Made by a program: the position numbers and the translations under genes. From assembly GCA_002869535.1 (NCBI GenBank), contig PKUK01000008.1, positions 602,351 through 666,350 of the forward strand: a stretch of 64,000 nt of DNA, given 5' to 3'. Each line of letters opens with the position of its first letter. Positions within the stretch are counted from its first letter, which is position 1. This document shows, piece after piece, positions 55,839 to 64,000 of the stretch. The notes under the pieces were generated by a model that was not told the origin of the DNA, ran no database searches, and worked only from the letters and a program-made list of their open reading frames with translations. The stretch is from Arcobacter sp. GTDB taxonomy: Bacteria > Campylobacterota > Campylobacteria > Campylobacterales > Arcobacteraceae.

Positions 55839-56846
55839 ATGAAAGATGAAATTTTATTAAAAATACAAAAAAGCTTTCCACTGGTTGCAAAACCTTTTGA
55901 AGTACTTGCAAATGAATTAAATATCACAGAAAATGAAGTAATACAAATACTTCAAGATGCCAAGACAAATAATATTATAAGACAAACTTCAGCAATTTTT
56001 GATACAAAAAAACTTGGTTATCAATCTTCACTTGTAGCCTTTGAAATTGATAATGATAAAATTGATGATGCTGTTAAGATTTTAAATTCACATCCAGGAA
56101 TTTCTCATAACTATGAAAGAAACCATAGCTTTAATATTTGGTTTACAATGGCTGTCGCACCTGATTCAAGTTTGGGTTTAGAACAAACGATAAAAATATT
56201 GTCTAAATTAACAAAAGCAAATGATTATATTATTTTACCAACTCTAAAACTTTTTAAAATTTCTGTTAAATTAGATACAACAAATAAAGAAGAAAAAAAA
56301 GAAAAAATTAAAAAAAGAGATTTTAAAGAACTTGAACTAACTCCTTATCACTACGAGATTATTAAACTTCTTCAAGAAGACATTGAGTTTATAAGTGAAC
56401 CCTTTAAATTTATCATTGATAAACTAAATATTACGTATGACGAGCTCTTTTGTATTATGAATGATTTTATAGAATCTGGAGTTATGAGAAGATTTGCTTC
56501 TATTTTAAATCATAGACATGCAGGATTTAATGCAAATGCAATGGTTGTTTGGGAGATAGATGAAAATAATGCCATAGAAATAGGTGAAGAAGCAGCTAGT
56601 TTTTCAGCTGTAAGTCATTGTTATTTAAGACCCAAATATAAGAATTGGAAATATAACCTTTTTACAATGATACATGGAAAAACAAATACAGATACACAAA
56701 ATACAATTGACTCTATTTCAAAAAGTATAAATTATAAATCAAATATGGCGTTGTATTCTTCAAGAGAATTTAAAAAAACAAGAATTAGTTATTTCTCTAA
56801 CGAATTTTCTAAATGGGAAGAAAAAAATCAAAAAGGAATCGCATGA
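55839..56846 (+). CDS. Fused siroheme decarboxylase NirDL-GH type (AsnC-like)
   Basis: The 335-residue protein has two tandem AsnC/Lrp-like units, starting near residues 1 and 170. Each has an HTH-like part (VAKPFEVLANELNITENEV; SEPFKFIIDKLNITYDEL) and a ferredoxin-like part (SHNYERNHSFNIWFTM; SHCYLRPKYKNWKYNLFTM). Together they form the siroheme decarboxylase that removes two carboxyl groups on the way to haem d1. In Pseudomonas the halves are separate NirD, L, G and H; here one chain supplies both halves. It overlaps the next gene by 4 nt (ATGA). Confidence 0.85.
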   Translation: MKDEILLKIQKSFPLVAKPFEVLANELNITENEVIQILQDAKTNNIIRQTSAIFDTKKLGYQSSLVAFEIDNDKIDDAVKILNSHPGISHNYERNHSFNIWFTMAVAPDSSLGLEQTIKILSKLTKANDYIILPTLKLFKISVKLDTTNKEEKKEKIKKRDFKELELTPYHYEIIKLLQEDIEFISEPFKFIIDKLNITYDELFCIMNDFIESGVMRRFASILNHRHAGFNANAMVVWEIDENNAIEIGEEAASFSAVSHCYLRPKYKNWKYNLFTMIHGKTNTDTQNTIDSISKSINYKSNMALYSSREFKKTRISYFSNEFSKWEEKNQKGIA

Positions 56847-57235
56847 AATTTTTAGAATTGGAAGCTGCATATTTAGTTATTGCAGTTTTTATAATGATTG
56901 TTACTATATATGTAACAACAAGACCTTTTATGGCAAAAAGTGCTTTTAAGATAGGAGTTATTGGAGTATTTATTATTTTATCTATTTTTATTGGTTTACA
57001 CTATTTTATTACAACAAATAGAATGGCAGAAGTAAGCGATAGATTTACTTCTGGAAAACCAGTAATATGTGAAAATAAAATCCAAAGAAAAGCAGAACAG
57101 TCTGTTATAATTTCAAAAGACTTAGGATGGTCACTTAAAGATGATATCTTTACAAATCCACAATATAGTAGAGGTTTTCATTCAGCAAGATGTATAAGTC
57201 TTTATACAAAAGAATTTCCAAAACCTACAGAATAA
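56843..57235 (+). CDS. Membrane protein of unknown function after NirDLGH
   Basis: The 130-residue protein has two helices (YLVIAVFIMIVTIYVTT and IGVIGVFIILSIFIGLHYF). A periplasmic tail follows with two cysteines (VICENK and SARCISL), which might form a disulphide. I recognise no family. The ATG at 56843 overlaps the NirDLGH stop by 4 nt (ATGA), so it is coupled to haem d1 synthesis. Its role is unknown. A terminator follows. Confidence 0.7.
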   Translation: MKFLELEAAYLVIAVFIMIVTIYVTTRPFMAKSAFKIGVIGVFIILSIFIGLHYFITTNRMAEVSDRFTSGKPVICENKIQRKAEQSVIISKDLGWSLKDDIFTNPQYSRGFHSARCISLYTKEFPKPTE

Positions 57236-57239
57236 TCAA

Positions 57240-57263
57240 GATGTTAAGCCTTAGCTTAACATC
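57240..57263. terminator. Hairpin between convergent operons
   Basis: GATGTTAAGC, loop CTTA, GCTTAACATC: 10-bp perfect arms, overlapping the last codons of the convergent TrpD-like gene. Confidence 0.75.
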
Positions 57264-58144
57264 TCAAATCCCTCTTCTACATTTTTAGCCTTTTGTGCTG
57301 TGACCAATAATAAAGAGACATTAAGTTTTACTAGTTTTAGTAACTCATCACTTGGATTATTGATTGAATCTAAAGACTCTTCTAAACTTATTCTATCCCA
57401 AGATTTTTTATATTTTACTCCAAAATATTCGGGGTCAATTATATATTCTTTTATTGTGTCATTATCATTTATCCAATATTTACATTTTGAAAAAATTTCA
57501 GGTGTGCCTTCATTTCCTTTTACTATTACTAAATGTTTATATCTAGAAGCAAAAATATCATTATATTTATTTACATATGGTTTATGAAAAGCAGAAGTTA
57601 TTGCATATTCAGAATTTGCAGGATTAAGAAGTTTTTCTAAGGTATTAAAAGCAGTTCTAAGTCCTAAAATATTTCTTATTTCACTTAAATCACTTAATTC
57701 TTTAAAATAATCTTTTCTATCAAAAAAATATATATTATCATCTAGTTTATGATTATTTGCTATATCTTTTACAGTAATACCATGTTTTGCAGGCTGTAAA
57801 TAATCTCCACTTAATACAATATTTAAATCAAATTTCTTAAGATATTTTCCAAATAAAGGGAAAAGATAAGGGTTATCAGCTTTTCCATCATATGGGTAGC
57901 CAAGTTCAATTGAGTTTGGGACATCTACTTTTTTGATATATTTATCAAATACATTTAAGGAAGACTTTAATTCTTCATTTGTCTCCAATCTCACTCTCCA
58001 ACCAAGTAAAAAAGAAGCAATCTGTTCTGTTTTAGGATTTTGTTCTAATATTTGTTCCATACAATCTAGAATCTCATTTTCTGTTAATTCTCTATTTGAT
58101 TTAGGCCCAGTACCCACTGCTCTTATATAATTGTGGAAAGTCAT
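57251..58144 (-). CDS. TrpD2/YbiB-like glycosyl-transferase-family protein (copy 2)
   Basis: The 297-residue protein has the same length and architecture as the protein at 43430: AVGTGPKSNRELTENEI near the N-terminus, VLSGDYLQPAKHGITVKDI in the middle and PANSEYAITSAFHKPYVNKY later. The two are clear paralogues with many shared motifs. It is divergent from napA and shares its upstream region. Its substrate is unknown. Association of one copy with a siroheme gene and the other with nap is described here as context only. Confidence 0.72.
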   Translation of the reverse strand: MTFHNYIRAVGTGPKSNRELTENEILDCMEQILEQNPKTEQIASFLLGWRVRLETNEELKSSLNVFDKYIKKVDVPNSIELGYPYDGKADNPYLFPLFGKYLKKFDLNIVLSGDYLQPAKHGITVKDIANNHKLDDNIYFFDRKDYFKELSDLSEIRNILGLRTAFNTLEKLLNPANSEYAITSAFHKPYVNKYNDIFASRYKHLVIVKGNEGTPEIFSKCKYWINDNDTIKEYIIDPEYFGVKYKKSWDRISLEESLDSINNPSDELLKLVKLNVSLLLVTAQKAKNVEEGFEMLS

Positions 58145-58251
58145 GACTACTCTTTATTTAGATTTTTATACCACTCTATCTGTAAATAAATTTTATTTCA
58201 TTGATTTAAAATAATAGGACAAAAACTGTCCTTAATTTAAACTTATTCTAT

Positions 58252-58293
58252 TTGACTAAAGTCAAAGATTATGTAAATTTTAACAGTTAGAAT
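58252..58293 (+). promoter_or_regulatory. nap promoter with Fnr-type box
   Basis: TTGACTAAAGTCAA (58252-58265) is a symmetric Fnr-type site. TAGAAT at 58288-58293 is a good -10 box. The predicted start near 58300 centres the site at -41.5. The 191-bp region also serves the divergent TrpD-like gene. Confidence 0.7.
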
Positions 58294-58336
58294 TACAGTG
58301 TTAGTAATATGAATTAAACTTTTTAAAGGAGATACA

Positions 58337-61159
58337 ATGACGCTATCAAGAAGAGAGTTTTTGAAAAGCTCAGCAGCAGCAAGTGCTGCAGCAGCGATTG
58401 GTATGAATGTACCAACATCTGTTCAGGCAAAAGCAAATGAAGCCGAAGGTGGCTGGAGATGGGATAAAGCAGCATGTAGATTTTGTGGTACAGGTTGTGG
58501 AATTATGCTTGCTACTAAAGGTGGTAAAATAGTTGCAGTTAAAGGTGACCCAGCAGCACCAGTAAACAGAGGACTTAACTGTATTAAGGGGTACTTTAAT
58601 GCAAAAATTATGTATGGATCAGATAGATTAAAACAACCACTTCTTAGAGTTGGTGCAGATGGTAAATTTGATAAAAATGGTAAATTTGCTCCAATTTCAT
58701 GGGAAAGAGCTTTTGATGAGATGGAATTTCATATCAAAAAAGCTTTAAAAGAGAAAGGTCCTGAAGGAGTTGGTGTATTTGCAAGTGGTCAATATACTGT
58801 TATGGAAGGTTATGCAGCTCAAAAAATGATGAAAGCTGGATTTAGATCAAATGCAATTGATCCAAATGCAAGACACTGTATGGCAAGTGCTGTTGTTGGA
58901 TTTTATCAAACATTTGGAATAGATGAGCCAAGTGGTTGTTATGATGATATTGAACTAACAGATACAGTTGTATCATGGGGTTCAAACATGGCAGAGATGC
59001 ACCCTATATTGTGGTCAAGGGTAACTGATAGAAAATTATCAAATCCTGAGAAAGTAAAAGTTATCAACTTATCAACATATAGACATAGAACTTCTGATTT
59101 AGCTGATACTGAAATTATTTTTAAACCAAATTCAGATTTAGCATTATGGAACTATATTGCAAGAGAGATAGTTTATAACAATCCAGAATCTATTGATTGG
59201 GATTTTGTTAAAAAACATATTATATTTGCAGCAAGTCCTGTAAATATGGGTTATGGAATGAGAAGAACTGGTGAAAAATCTCTTGAAGAGGGTAAATATA
59301 CAGCAAAAGAGATGGAAACTATCTCAAAAGAGATGCAAAAAGTAGTTTCAGCTGATGAAGCACCAGCCTTAGCTCCTTATGGATATAAAGAGGGTGATAT
59401 GATGGTTAACAAACCAGCTGGATTAAAACACTGGGAGATATCTTTTGAAGAGTATAAAAAATTCTTAGAACCATACAATGCTGATTATGTAACACAAGTT
59501 TCAAAAGGTAATCCTGATGAATCTGATGAAGACTTTAAAAAGAAAATCAAAGAATTAGCAGACCTTTATATTGAAAAAAATAGAAAAGTAGTGAGTTTCT
59601 GGACTATGGGTATGAACCAACATACAAGAGGAACTTGGGTAAATACTTTAGCATATAACGTTCACTTTTTATTAAATAAACAAGCAAAACCAGGTTCTGG
59701 TGCATTTTCACTAACAGGTCAACCATCTGCTTGTGGAACTGCAAGAGAAGTTGGAACATTTGCACACAGATTACCAGCTGATATGATGGTAGCTAATCCA
59801 AAACATAGAAGTATTTCTGAAAAAGCTTGGGGAATTCCACAAGGAACATTAAATCCAAAAGGGCATCAACACATCATGAAAATCCATAGGGATTTAGAAG
59901 ATGGTTCTATGAAATTTGCTTGGGTAAATGTTTGTAACCCATACCAAGATACAGCTAGTGCATCACATTGGATTAAAGCAGCTAGACAAATGGATAACTT
60001 CATAGTTACATCTGATGGATATCCAGGTATTTCTGCAAAAGTATCTGATTTGATTTTACCATCAGCTATGATTTATGAAAAATGGGGAGCTTATGGAAAT
60101 GCAGAAAGAAGAACTCAACACTGGAGACAACAAGTATTACCAATAGGTGATGCTATGAGTGATACTTGGCAATGGGTTGAATTATCTAAAAGATTTACTG
60201 TAAAAGATTTATGGGGTGAACAAACACTTATAAGTACTGGTGGGAAGAAAAAACTTCCTAATGTAATTGAAGAAGCTAAAAAAATGGGATATACAGAAGA
60301 TACAACTATGTATGAAATCCTATTTGCAAATGATAAAGCAAAATCTTATAAAGCAAATTTAGATGATCCTATCCAAGCAGGTTTTGATAACTCTGAAGTT
60401 TTTGGAGATAACAGAAATGTTGTTGGAAGTGATGGAAAAGTATTTGATGGATATGGATTCTTTATTCAAAAATATCTATTCGAAGAGTATGCAGACTTCG
60501 GACGAGGACATGGGCATGATTTAGCTGATTTTGATACATATCATAAAGTAAGAGGACTTAAATGGCCAGTTGTTGATGGAAAAGAGACACAGTGGAGATT
60601 TAATGTTAAATATGATCCATATGCAGCACATGCAGTAAAAAAAGATGGAACAAATAACTCACATGCTTTCTATGGAACACTTGCAAAAGCACTTCCATAT
60701 GGAGATTTAAAAGGTGTAACTAATAAAGAGAAAAAACCTTTACCAAACAAAGCAAAAATATTTGCTAGACCATATATGGATGCACCTGAAATGCCAGATG
60801 CAGAATATCCAGTATGGATGAGTACAGGTAGAGTATTAGAACACTGGCACTCAGGAACTATGACTATGAGAGTTCCAGAATTATACAGAGCAGTTCCAGA
60901 AGCATTATGTTATATGCACCCTGAAGATGCAAAAAAATATGATGTAAAACAAGGTGAGTTGGCATGGGTTGAATCTAGACGTGGAAAAGTAAAAGCTAGA
61001 GTTGAGACAAGAGGAAGAAATAGACCATCACGTGGTTTAGTATTTGTACCTTGGTTTGACGAAAAAGTATTTATCAACAAAGTTTGTGCTGATTATACTT
61101 GTCCACAATCAAAACAAACAGACTTTAAAAAATGTGCTGTAAAAGTTTATAAAGCGTAA
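58337..61159 (+). CDS. napA: NapA periplasmic nitrate reductase catalytic subunit
   Basis: The 940-residue protein has a Tat signal ([17 protein letters not shown]) and a 4Fe-4S site C47, C50, C54 and C82 ([10 protein letters not shown] and LNCIKG). The Mo-ligating cysteine C180 is in NARHCMASA, and the bis-MGD binding domains include [13 protein letters not shown] and VFVPWFDE. It reduces nitrate to nitrite. Its length (about 940, longer than E. coli NapA at 828) is typical of Campylobacterota. AAAGGAG before the ATG. It is first in napAGHBFL. Confidence 0.95.
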   Translation: MTLSRREFLKSSAAASAAAAIGMNVPTSVQAKANEAEGGWRWDKAACRFCGTGCGIMLATKGGKIVAVKGDPAAPVNRGLNCIKGYFNAKIMYGSDRLKQPLLRVGADGKFDKNGKFAPISWERAFDEMEFHIKKALKEKGPEGVGVFASGQYTVMEGYAAQKMMKAGFRSNAIDPNARHCMASAVVGFYQTFGIDEPSGCYDDIELTDTVVSWGSNMAEMHPILWSRVTDRKLSNPEKVKVINLSTYRHRTSDLADTEIIFKPNSDLALWNYIAREIVYNNPESIDWDFVKKHIIFAASPVNMGYGMRRTGEKSLEEGKYTAKEMETISKEMQKVVSADEAPALAPYGYKEGDMMVNKPAGLKHWEISFEEYKKFLEPYNADYVTQVSKGNPDESDEDFKKKIKELADLYIEKNRKVVSFWTMGMNQHTRGTWVNTLAYNVHFLLNKQAKPGSGAFSLTGQPSACGTAREVGTFAHRLPADMMVANPKHRSISEKAWGIPQGTLNPKGHQHIMKIHRDLEDGSMKFAWVNVCNPYQDTASASHWIKAARQMDNFIVTSDGYPGISAKVSDLILPSAMIYEKWGAYGNAERRTQHWRQQVLPIGDAMSDTWQWVELSKRFTVKDLWGEQTLISTGGKKKLPNVIEEAKKMGYTEDTTMYEILFANDKAKSYKANLDDPIQAGFDNSEVFGDNRNVVGSDGKVFDGYGFFIQKYLFEEYADFGRGHGHDLADFDTYHKVRGLKWPVVDGKETQWRFNVKYDPYAAHAVKKDGTNNSHAFYGTLAKALPYGDLKGVTNKEKKPLPNKAKIFARPYMDAPEMPDAEYPVWMSTGRVLEHWHSGTMTMRVPELYRAVPEALCYMHPEDAKKYDVKQGELAWVESRRGKVKARVETRGRNRPSRGLVFVPWFDEKVFINKVCADYTCPQSKQTDFKKCAVKVYKA

Positions 61160-61170
61160 AAGAAGAAAAA

Positions 61171-61953
61171 ATGAATAGTAATAGAAGAGAATTTCTTTTA
61201 AAAAGTGCAAGAACGGCAGGACTTGTCTTCCTTGGTGGTCTTATTTGGAGTGCATATGTTGATGAAGTAACTGCCTCTAAATTAATACTTAGACCACCAG
61301 GTGCTTTAAATGAAAAAGATTTCTTATCGACATGTATCAAATGTGGTTTGTGCGTAGAGGCTTGCCCATTTTATACACTAAAATTAGCAAAACCAGGTGA
61401 TAATAAACCTCTTGGAACTCCTTTTTTTACACCAAGGGAAGTTCCTTGTTATATGTGTACTGATATTCCATGTGTCCCTGTTTGTCCAACTGATGCTTTA
61501 GATGAAAAGCTTGTTAGTACAAATGGAGAGCTTGATATAAATATTGCACAAATGGGTGTTGCTGTTATTGATAGCCAAAGCTGTATTGCTTTTTGGGGTA
61601 TTCAATGCGACGCATGTTATAGAGCATGTCCAATTTTGGGTCAAGCTATTACTATTGAATATGAAAAAAATGATAGAACAGGGAAACACTCTTTTATGAA
61701 ACCAGTTGTCCATGCAGATGCCTGTACAGGATGTGGGTTATGTGAAAGAGCTTGTGTAACTGAAAAAGCAGCCATTTTTGTCCTACCTAGAGAAGTTGCA
61801 CTTGGACGTGCAGGTGATTATTATGTAAAAGGTTGGGATAAAGAGGACCAAAAAAGAGTTAAAAATGCAAAAGAGATTAAGACAACAACAGAATTAAGCA
61901 AAGATACTGCTATTGATTCTTTAAATGATATGAAAGGTTTATTAGATGATTAA
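61171..61953 (+). CDS. napG: NapG ferredoxin-type protein
   Basis: The 260-residue protein has a Tat-type N-terminus (SNRREFLLKSARTAGLVFLGG) and four 4Fe-4S motifs: CIKCGLCVEACP, CYMCTDIPCVPVCP, CDACYRACP and CTGCGLCERAC. It receives electrons from NapH and passes them to NapB/NapA. It lies 11 bp after napA, overlaps napH by 8 nt, and is similar in sequence to NosG. Confidence 0.93.
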   Translation: MNSNRREFLLKSARTAGLVFLGGLIWSAYVDEVTASKLILRPPGALNEKDFLSTCIKCGLCVEACPFYTLKLAKPGDNKPLGTPFFTPREVPCYMCTDIPCVPVCPTDALDEKLVSTNGELDINIAQMGVAVIDSQSCIAFWGIQCDACYRACPILGQAITIEYEKNDRTGKHSFMKPVVHADACTGCGLCERACVTEKAAIFVLPREVALGRAGDYYVKGWDKEDQKRVKNAKEIKTTTELSKDTAIDSLNDMKGLLDD

Positions 61954-62761
61954 TTTTATTTTAAAAAACCCTTATCTTATTTTAAGAAGATTGATACAAG
62001 TTTCAATAATGGCTTTATATATTTTAGCAAATGCATATGTAATTACTATTTTACAAGGGAATCTAAGCTCATCATTGTTCTTGGAAACAGTTCCTTTAAG
62101 TGATCCATTTGCTGTTTTACAAATGTTTTTTGCAGGTGCCTTAATATCAACAAATATACTAGTAGGTGCATCAATAATAACACTCTTTTATTTTTTAGTT
62201 GGTGGTAGAGTTTTTTGTTCATGGGTATGTCCAGTAAATATAATAACTGATTTAAGCTCATTTATTAGAAGAAAACTAGGATTTGATACTATACAAAAAA
62301 AACAACCAGCTAGTAGAAATATGAGATATTGGGTTTTAGCTCTTACCCTTGTACTTTCAACAATCTTAGGATTGGGTGCATTTGAATTTATTTCACCAAT
62401 ATCTATGGTTCACAGAGGTTTGGTTTTTGGTCTTGGATTTGGTTGGGCTGCAATGCTTATCATTTTTCTTTTTGATCTTTTTGTTTTAAAAAATGGATGG
62501 TGTGGACATATTTGTCCTCTTGGTGGATTTTATTCACTTGTAGGAAAATATAGTTTTCTAAGAGTTGATCATAATCATGATAAGTGCACAGAGTGTATGA
62601 AGTGTAAAGAAGTGTGCCATGAAAATCAGGTTTTATGGATGATTAAAAAAGAGTCTATTCCTGTGTTGTCTGGTGAGTGCACTAATTGTGCTAGATGTAT
62701 TGAAGTTTGTGAAGATGACGCTTTAAATTTTTCAATAATCAATAGATTTGAAAAAAAATAG
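61946..62761 (+). CDS. napH: NapH membrane quinol dehydrogenase subunit
   Basis: The 271-residue protein has four helices. Cytosolic CxxxCP motifs RVFCSWVCPVN and GWCGHICPLGG are followed by a C-terminal ferredoxin domain with CTECMKCKEVC and CTNCARCIEVC. With NapG it oxidises menaquinol. It overlaps napG by 8 nt and precedes napB by 9 bp. Confidence 0.93.
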   Translation: MINFILKNPYLILRRLIQVSIMALYILANAYVITILQGNLSSSLFLETVPLSDPFAVLQMFFAGALISTNILVGASIITLFYFLVGGRVFCSWVCPVNIITDLSSFIRRKLGFDTIQKKQPASRNMRYWVLALTLVLSTILGLGAFEFISPISMVHRGLVFGLGFGWAAMLIIFLFDLFVLKNGWCGHICPLGGFYSLVGKYSFLRVDHNHDKCTECMKCKEVCHENQVLWMIKKESIPVLSGECTNCARCIEVCEDDALNFSIINRFEKK

Positions 62762-62770
62762 GAGAAAAAA

Positions 62771-63379
62771 ATGAAAATTACTAAAATAGCTTTAGGGTTA
62801 GCAACAGTAACTGCAATATTTGTTACAGGTTGTACAATAGCTCAAAAAACTTATTCTGAAGAGTCTTTAGGATTAAGAAAGGTAGATATTTATACTGAAA
62901 ATAGTATTGTTCCAGATAAAACAGACTATACAAAACCTGCTGCTGGAGCATCAACAAAGATTGATAGAGCATTTGAAAATGCTCCTCCAATGATTTCACA
63001 TGATGTTGAAGGAATGTTACCAATAACAATAAATAATAATCAATGTATTGTTTGTCATGACCCAGCAGTTGCAGCTTCTATGGGAGCAGTTCCAGTTCCA
63101 TTGACTCACTTTACAGATTTAAGACCGCAAACTTCTTTAAATGAAAATGGTAAAATAGTAAAAGAGGGAAATGTTGTTGATAATACAAGTGATTTAAAAG
63201 TTCCAAAACAAAAAGAACTTGCTCATTTAGCAGGTGCAAGATTTAACTGTACTCAATGTCATGCTCCACAATCAGATACAAAATTGATTGTTGAAAATAA
63301 TTTTGAAGCTGATTTTAGAAAAGATGGTGATAACAAATCATCAAATTTAATAGATAATATCAATGAAGGTGTTAAATAA
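62771..63379 (+). CDS. napB: NapB di-haem cytochrome c subunit
   Basis: The 202-residue periplasmic protein has a signal with a lipoprotein-like VTGCTIAQ. Two haem motifs, NQCIVCHDPAV and FNCTQCHAPQ, and axial histidines in PLTHFTDLR and ELAHLAGAR are present. It transfers electrons to NapA. GGAGAAAAAA lies before the ATG, and napF starts 4 bp after its end. Confidence 0.92.
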   Translation: MKITKIALGLATVTAIFVTGCTIAQKTYSEESLGLRKVDIYTENSIVPDKTDYTKPAAGASTKIDRAFENAPPMISHDVEGMLPITINNNQCIVCHDPAVAASMGAVPVPLTHFTDLRPQTSLNENGKIVKEGNVVDNTSDLKVPKQKELAHLAGARFNCTQCHAPQSDTKLIVENNFEADFRKDGDNKSSNLIDNINEGVK

Positions 63380-63382
63380 CTT

Positions 63383-63856
63383 ATGAAAAGAAGAGAGCTA
63401 TTTAGCTCTCTTGCTTCATCATTTAAAAATGAAAAGCAAGAGAAAGTAATACGTCCACCATATTATGATGATGAAGAACTCTTTTTAAAAGAGTGCATTA
63501 AATGTGAAGGCTTGTGTGCTGATGCTTGTGAAGTGAATATAATACTTATTCAAGATGACAAAACTCCAAAATTAGATTTTTCAAATAGTGGCTGTACATT
63601 TTGTGATGAGTGTGCAAAAGTATGTCCTAGTGAAGTTTTAAAACTTGAGTATAAAAAAAATATTAGTGCAAAAGTGGAAATAAATGTTTTAGAGTGTTTA
63701 AGTTGGAACCAAACTATGTGTTTTTCTTGTAAAGACCCATGTTTAGACGATGCAATAACTTTTTTAGGAATGTTTAGACCTGAGATAAATGACGCTTGTA
63801 CTTCATGTTGATTTTGTTTAAAAGTTTGTCCAACAAATGCAATTAAAATAGGATGA
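63383..63856 (+). pseudogene. napF: NapF ferredoxin-type protein with in-frame TGA
   Basis: The frame has 157 codons and four 4Fe-4S motifs, the first modified (CIKCEGLCADAC), then CTFCDECAKVCP, CFSCKDPCLD and CTSC-x-FCLKVCP. TGA at 63809-63811 occupies the x in the last motif, where Gly (CTSCGFC) is standard, so GGA to TGA is the simplest reading. The frame continues for 15 codons to TGA 63854-63856. NapF is a cytosolic protein thought to help NapA maturation. Loss of the last cluster would probably weaken it. It starts 4 bp after napB. Confidence 0.88.
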
Positions 63857-63858
63857 AA

Positions 63859-64000
63859 ATGAATATTTTAAAGATTTTATTTATACTGTTTTTAATATCT
63901 TCATTAAATGCCAATGAAGTATTGCCAACAAAAAGAGTTGATATAAGTGCAGGAGCAACTGACTTAGTAATAAGTGATAATAAACTATATGTATCAACAA
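63859..64000 (+). CDS. napL: NapL protein (partial, runs off window end)
   Basis: The ATG at 63859 begins a signal peptide (MNILKILFILFLISSLNA) followed by VDISAGATDLVISDNKLYVS, the start of a beta-propeller-like protein. Position after napF in the nap cluster of Campylobacterota fits NapL, a periplasmic accessory protein of unclear function. Only 47 residues are inside the window. It follows the napF stop by 2 bp. Confidence 0.78.
   Translation, partial: MNILKILFILFLISSLNANEVLPTKRVDISAGATDLVISDNKLYVST

Noticed and set aside
1-64000. Genome-wide reassignment of TGA or TAA as sense
   Set aside because: Many genes end normally on TGA or TAA at expected family lengths (for example exbB on TGA, fba on TAA).
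1-64000. CRISPR arrays, insertion sequences, prophage or integrase genes
   Set aside because: No regularly spaced repeats, transposase motifs or flanking inverted repeats were seen.

Overview
The window is AT-rich, densely coded DNA from a Campylobacterota (epsilonproteobacterial) genome, most likely an Arcobacter-like genus. The evidence is the peb4-fba pair, a 90-residue-type S15, the Wolinella-type nos cluster (nosZBDG-C1C2-HFLY, with a cytochrome c domain on NosZ), the napAGHBFL gene order, and the gene style with frequent 1-4 nt overlaps. No insertion sequence, prophage, CRISPR array or rRNA operon is visible. There is one tRNA, Leu-CAA.

Layout. 1-5.1 kb: a sensor cut by the window edge, a PLP enzyme, an ExbB/ExbD pair and a GGDEF-EAL protein. 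5.3-9.9 kb: tRNA-Leu, fba, peb4-type PpiC, a two-component system and a CoA-binding protein. 10-15.3 kb: an arsenic island on the minus strand (arsR, arsB, arsC, arsD, arsA, ArsP-like permease) behind a near-perfect 42-bp palindromic operator. 15.3-22 kb: a Cache chemoreceptor, MltC, a response regulator, a DHH phosphoesterase, an Rrf2 regulator and rpsO. 22-28 kb: a Fur-box-fronted minus-strand operon of ABC permease, ATPase, NnrS, periplasmic binding protein and TonB-dependent receptor. 28-31 kb: an ABC ATPase, a Ca-binding-like protein and MoaA. 31-64 kb: a denitrification island with a Crp/Fnr regulator and NarX-like sensor, nosZ to nosL, two siroheme/TrpD-like genes, norCB, nirS, nirC-J-F-E, a second Crp/Fnr regulator, a di-haem peroxidase, fused NirDLGH, a second TrpD-like gene and napAGHBFL. 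The island covers nitrate to N2 plus haem d1 synthesis and electron delivery. Seven TTGAY-N4-RTCAA-like sites sit at -40-type positions before its transcription units. Both Crp/Fnr proteins carry the E-x-x-S-R recognition helix that reads such sites.

The most unusual property is a set of ten single in-frame stop codons in nine otherwise intact genes: exbB, arsA, rpsO, nnrS, the NarX-like sensor, nosZ (two), nosB, nosC1 and napF. None is accompanied by a frameshift, and both sides of each stop stay homologous to the family. Where the lost residue can be guessed it is Gly (GGA to TGA, three times), Ser (TCA to TAA) or probably Glu (GAA to TAA). All of these are G:C to T:A transversions. This looks like oxidative damage or sequencing artefact, a mutY/mutM-type mutator, or (less likely) stop readthrough. 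It should be settled from reads before any pathway is declared broken.
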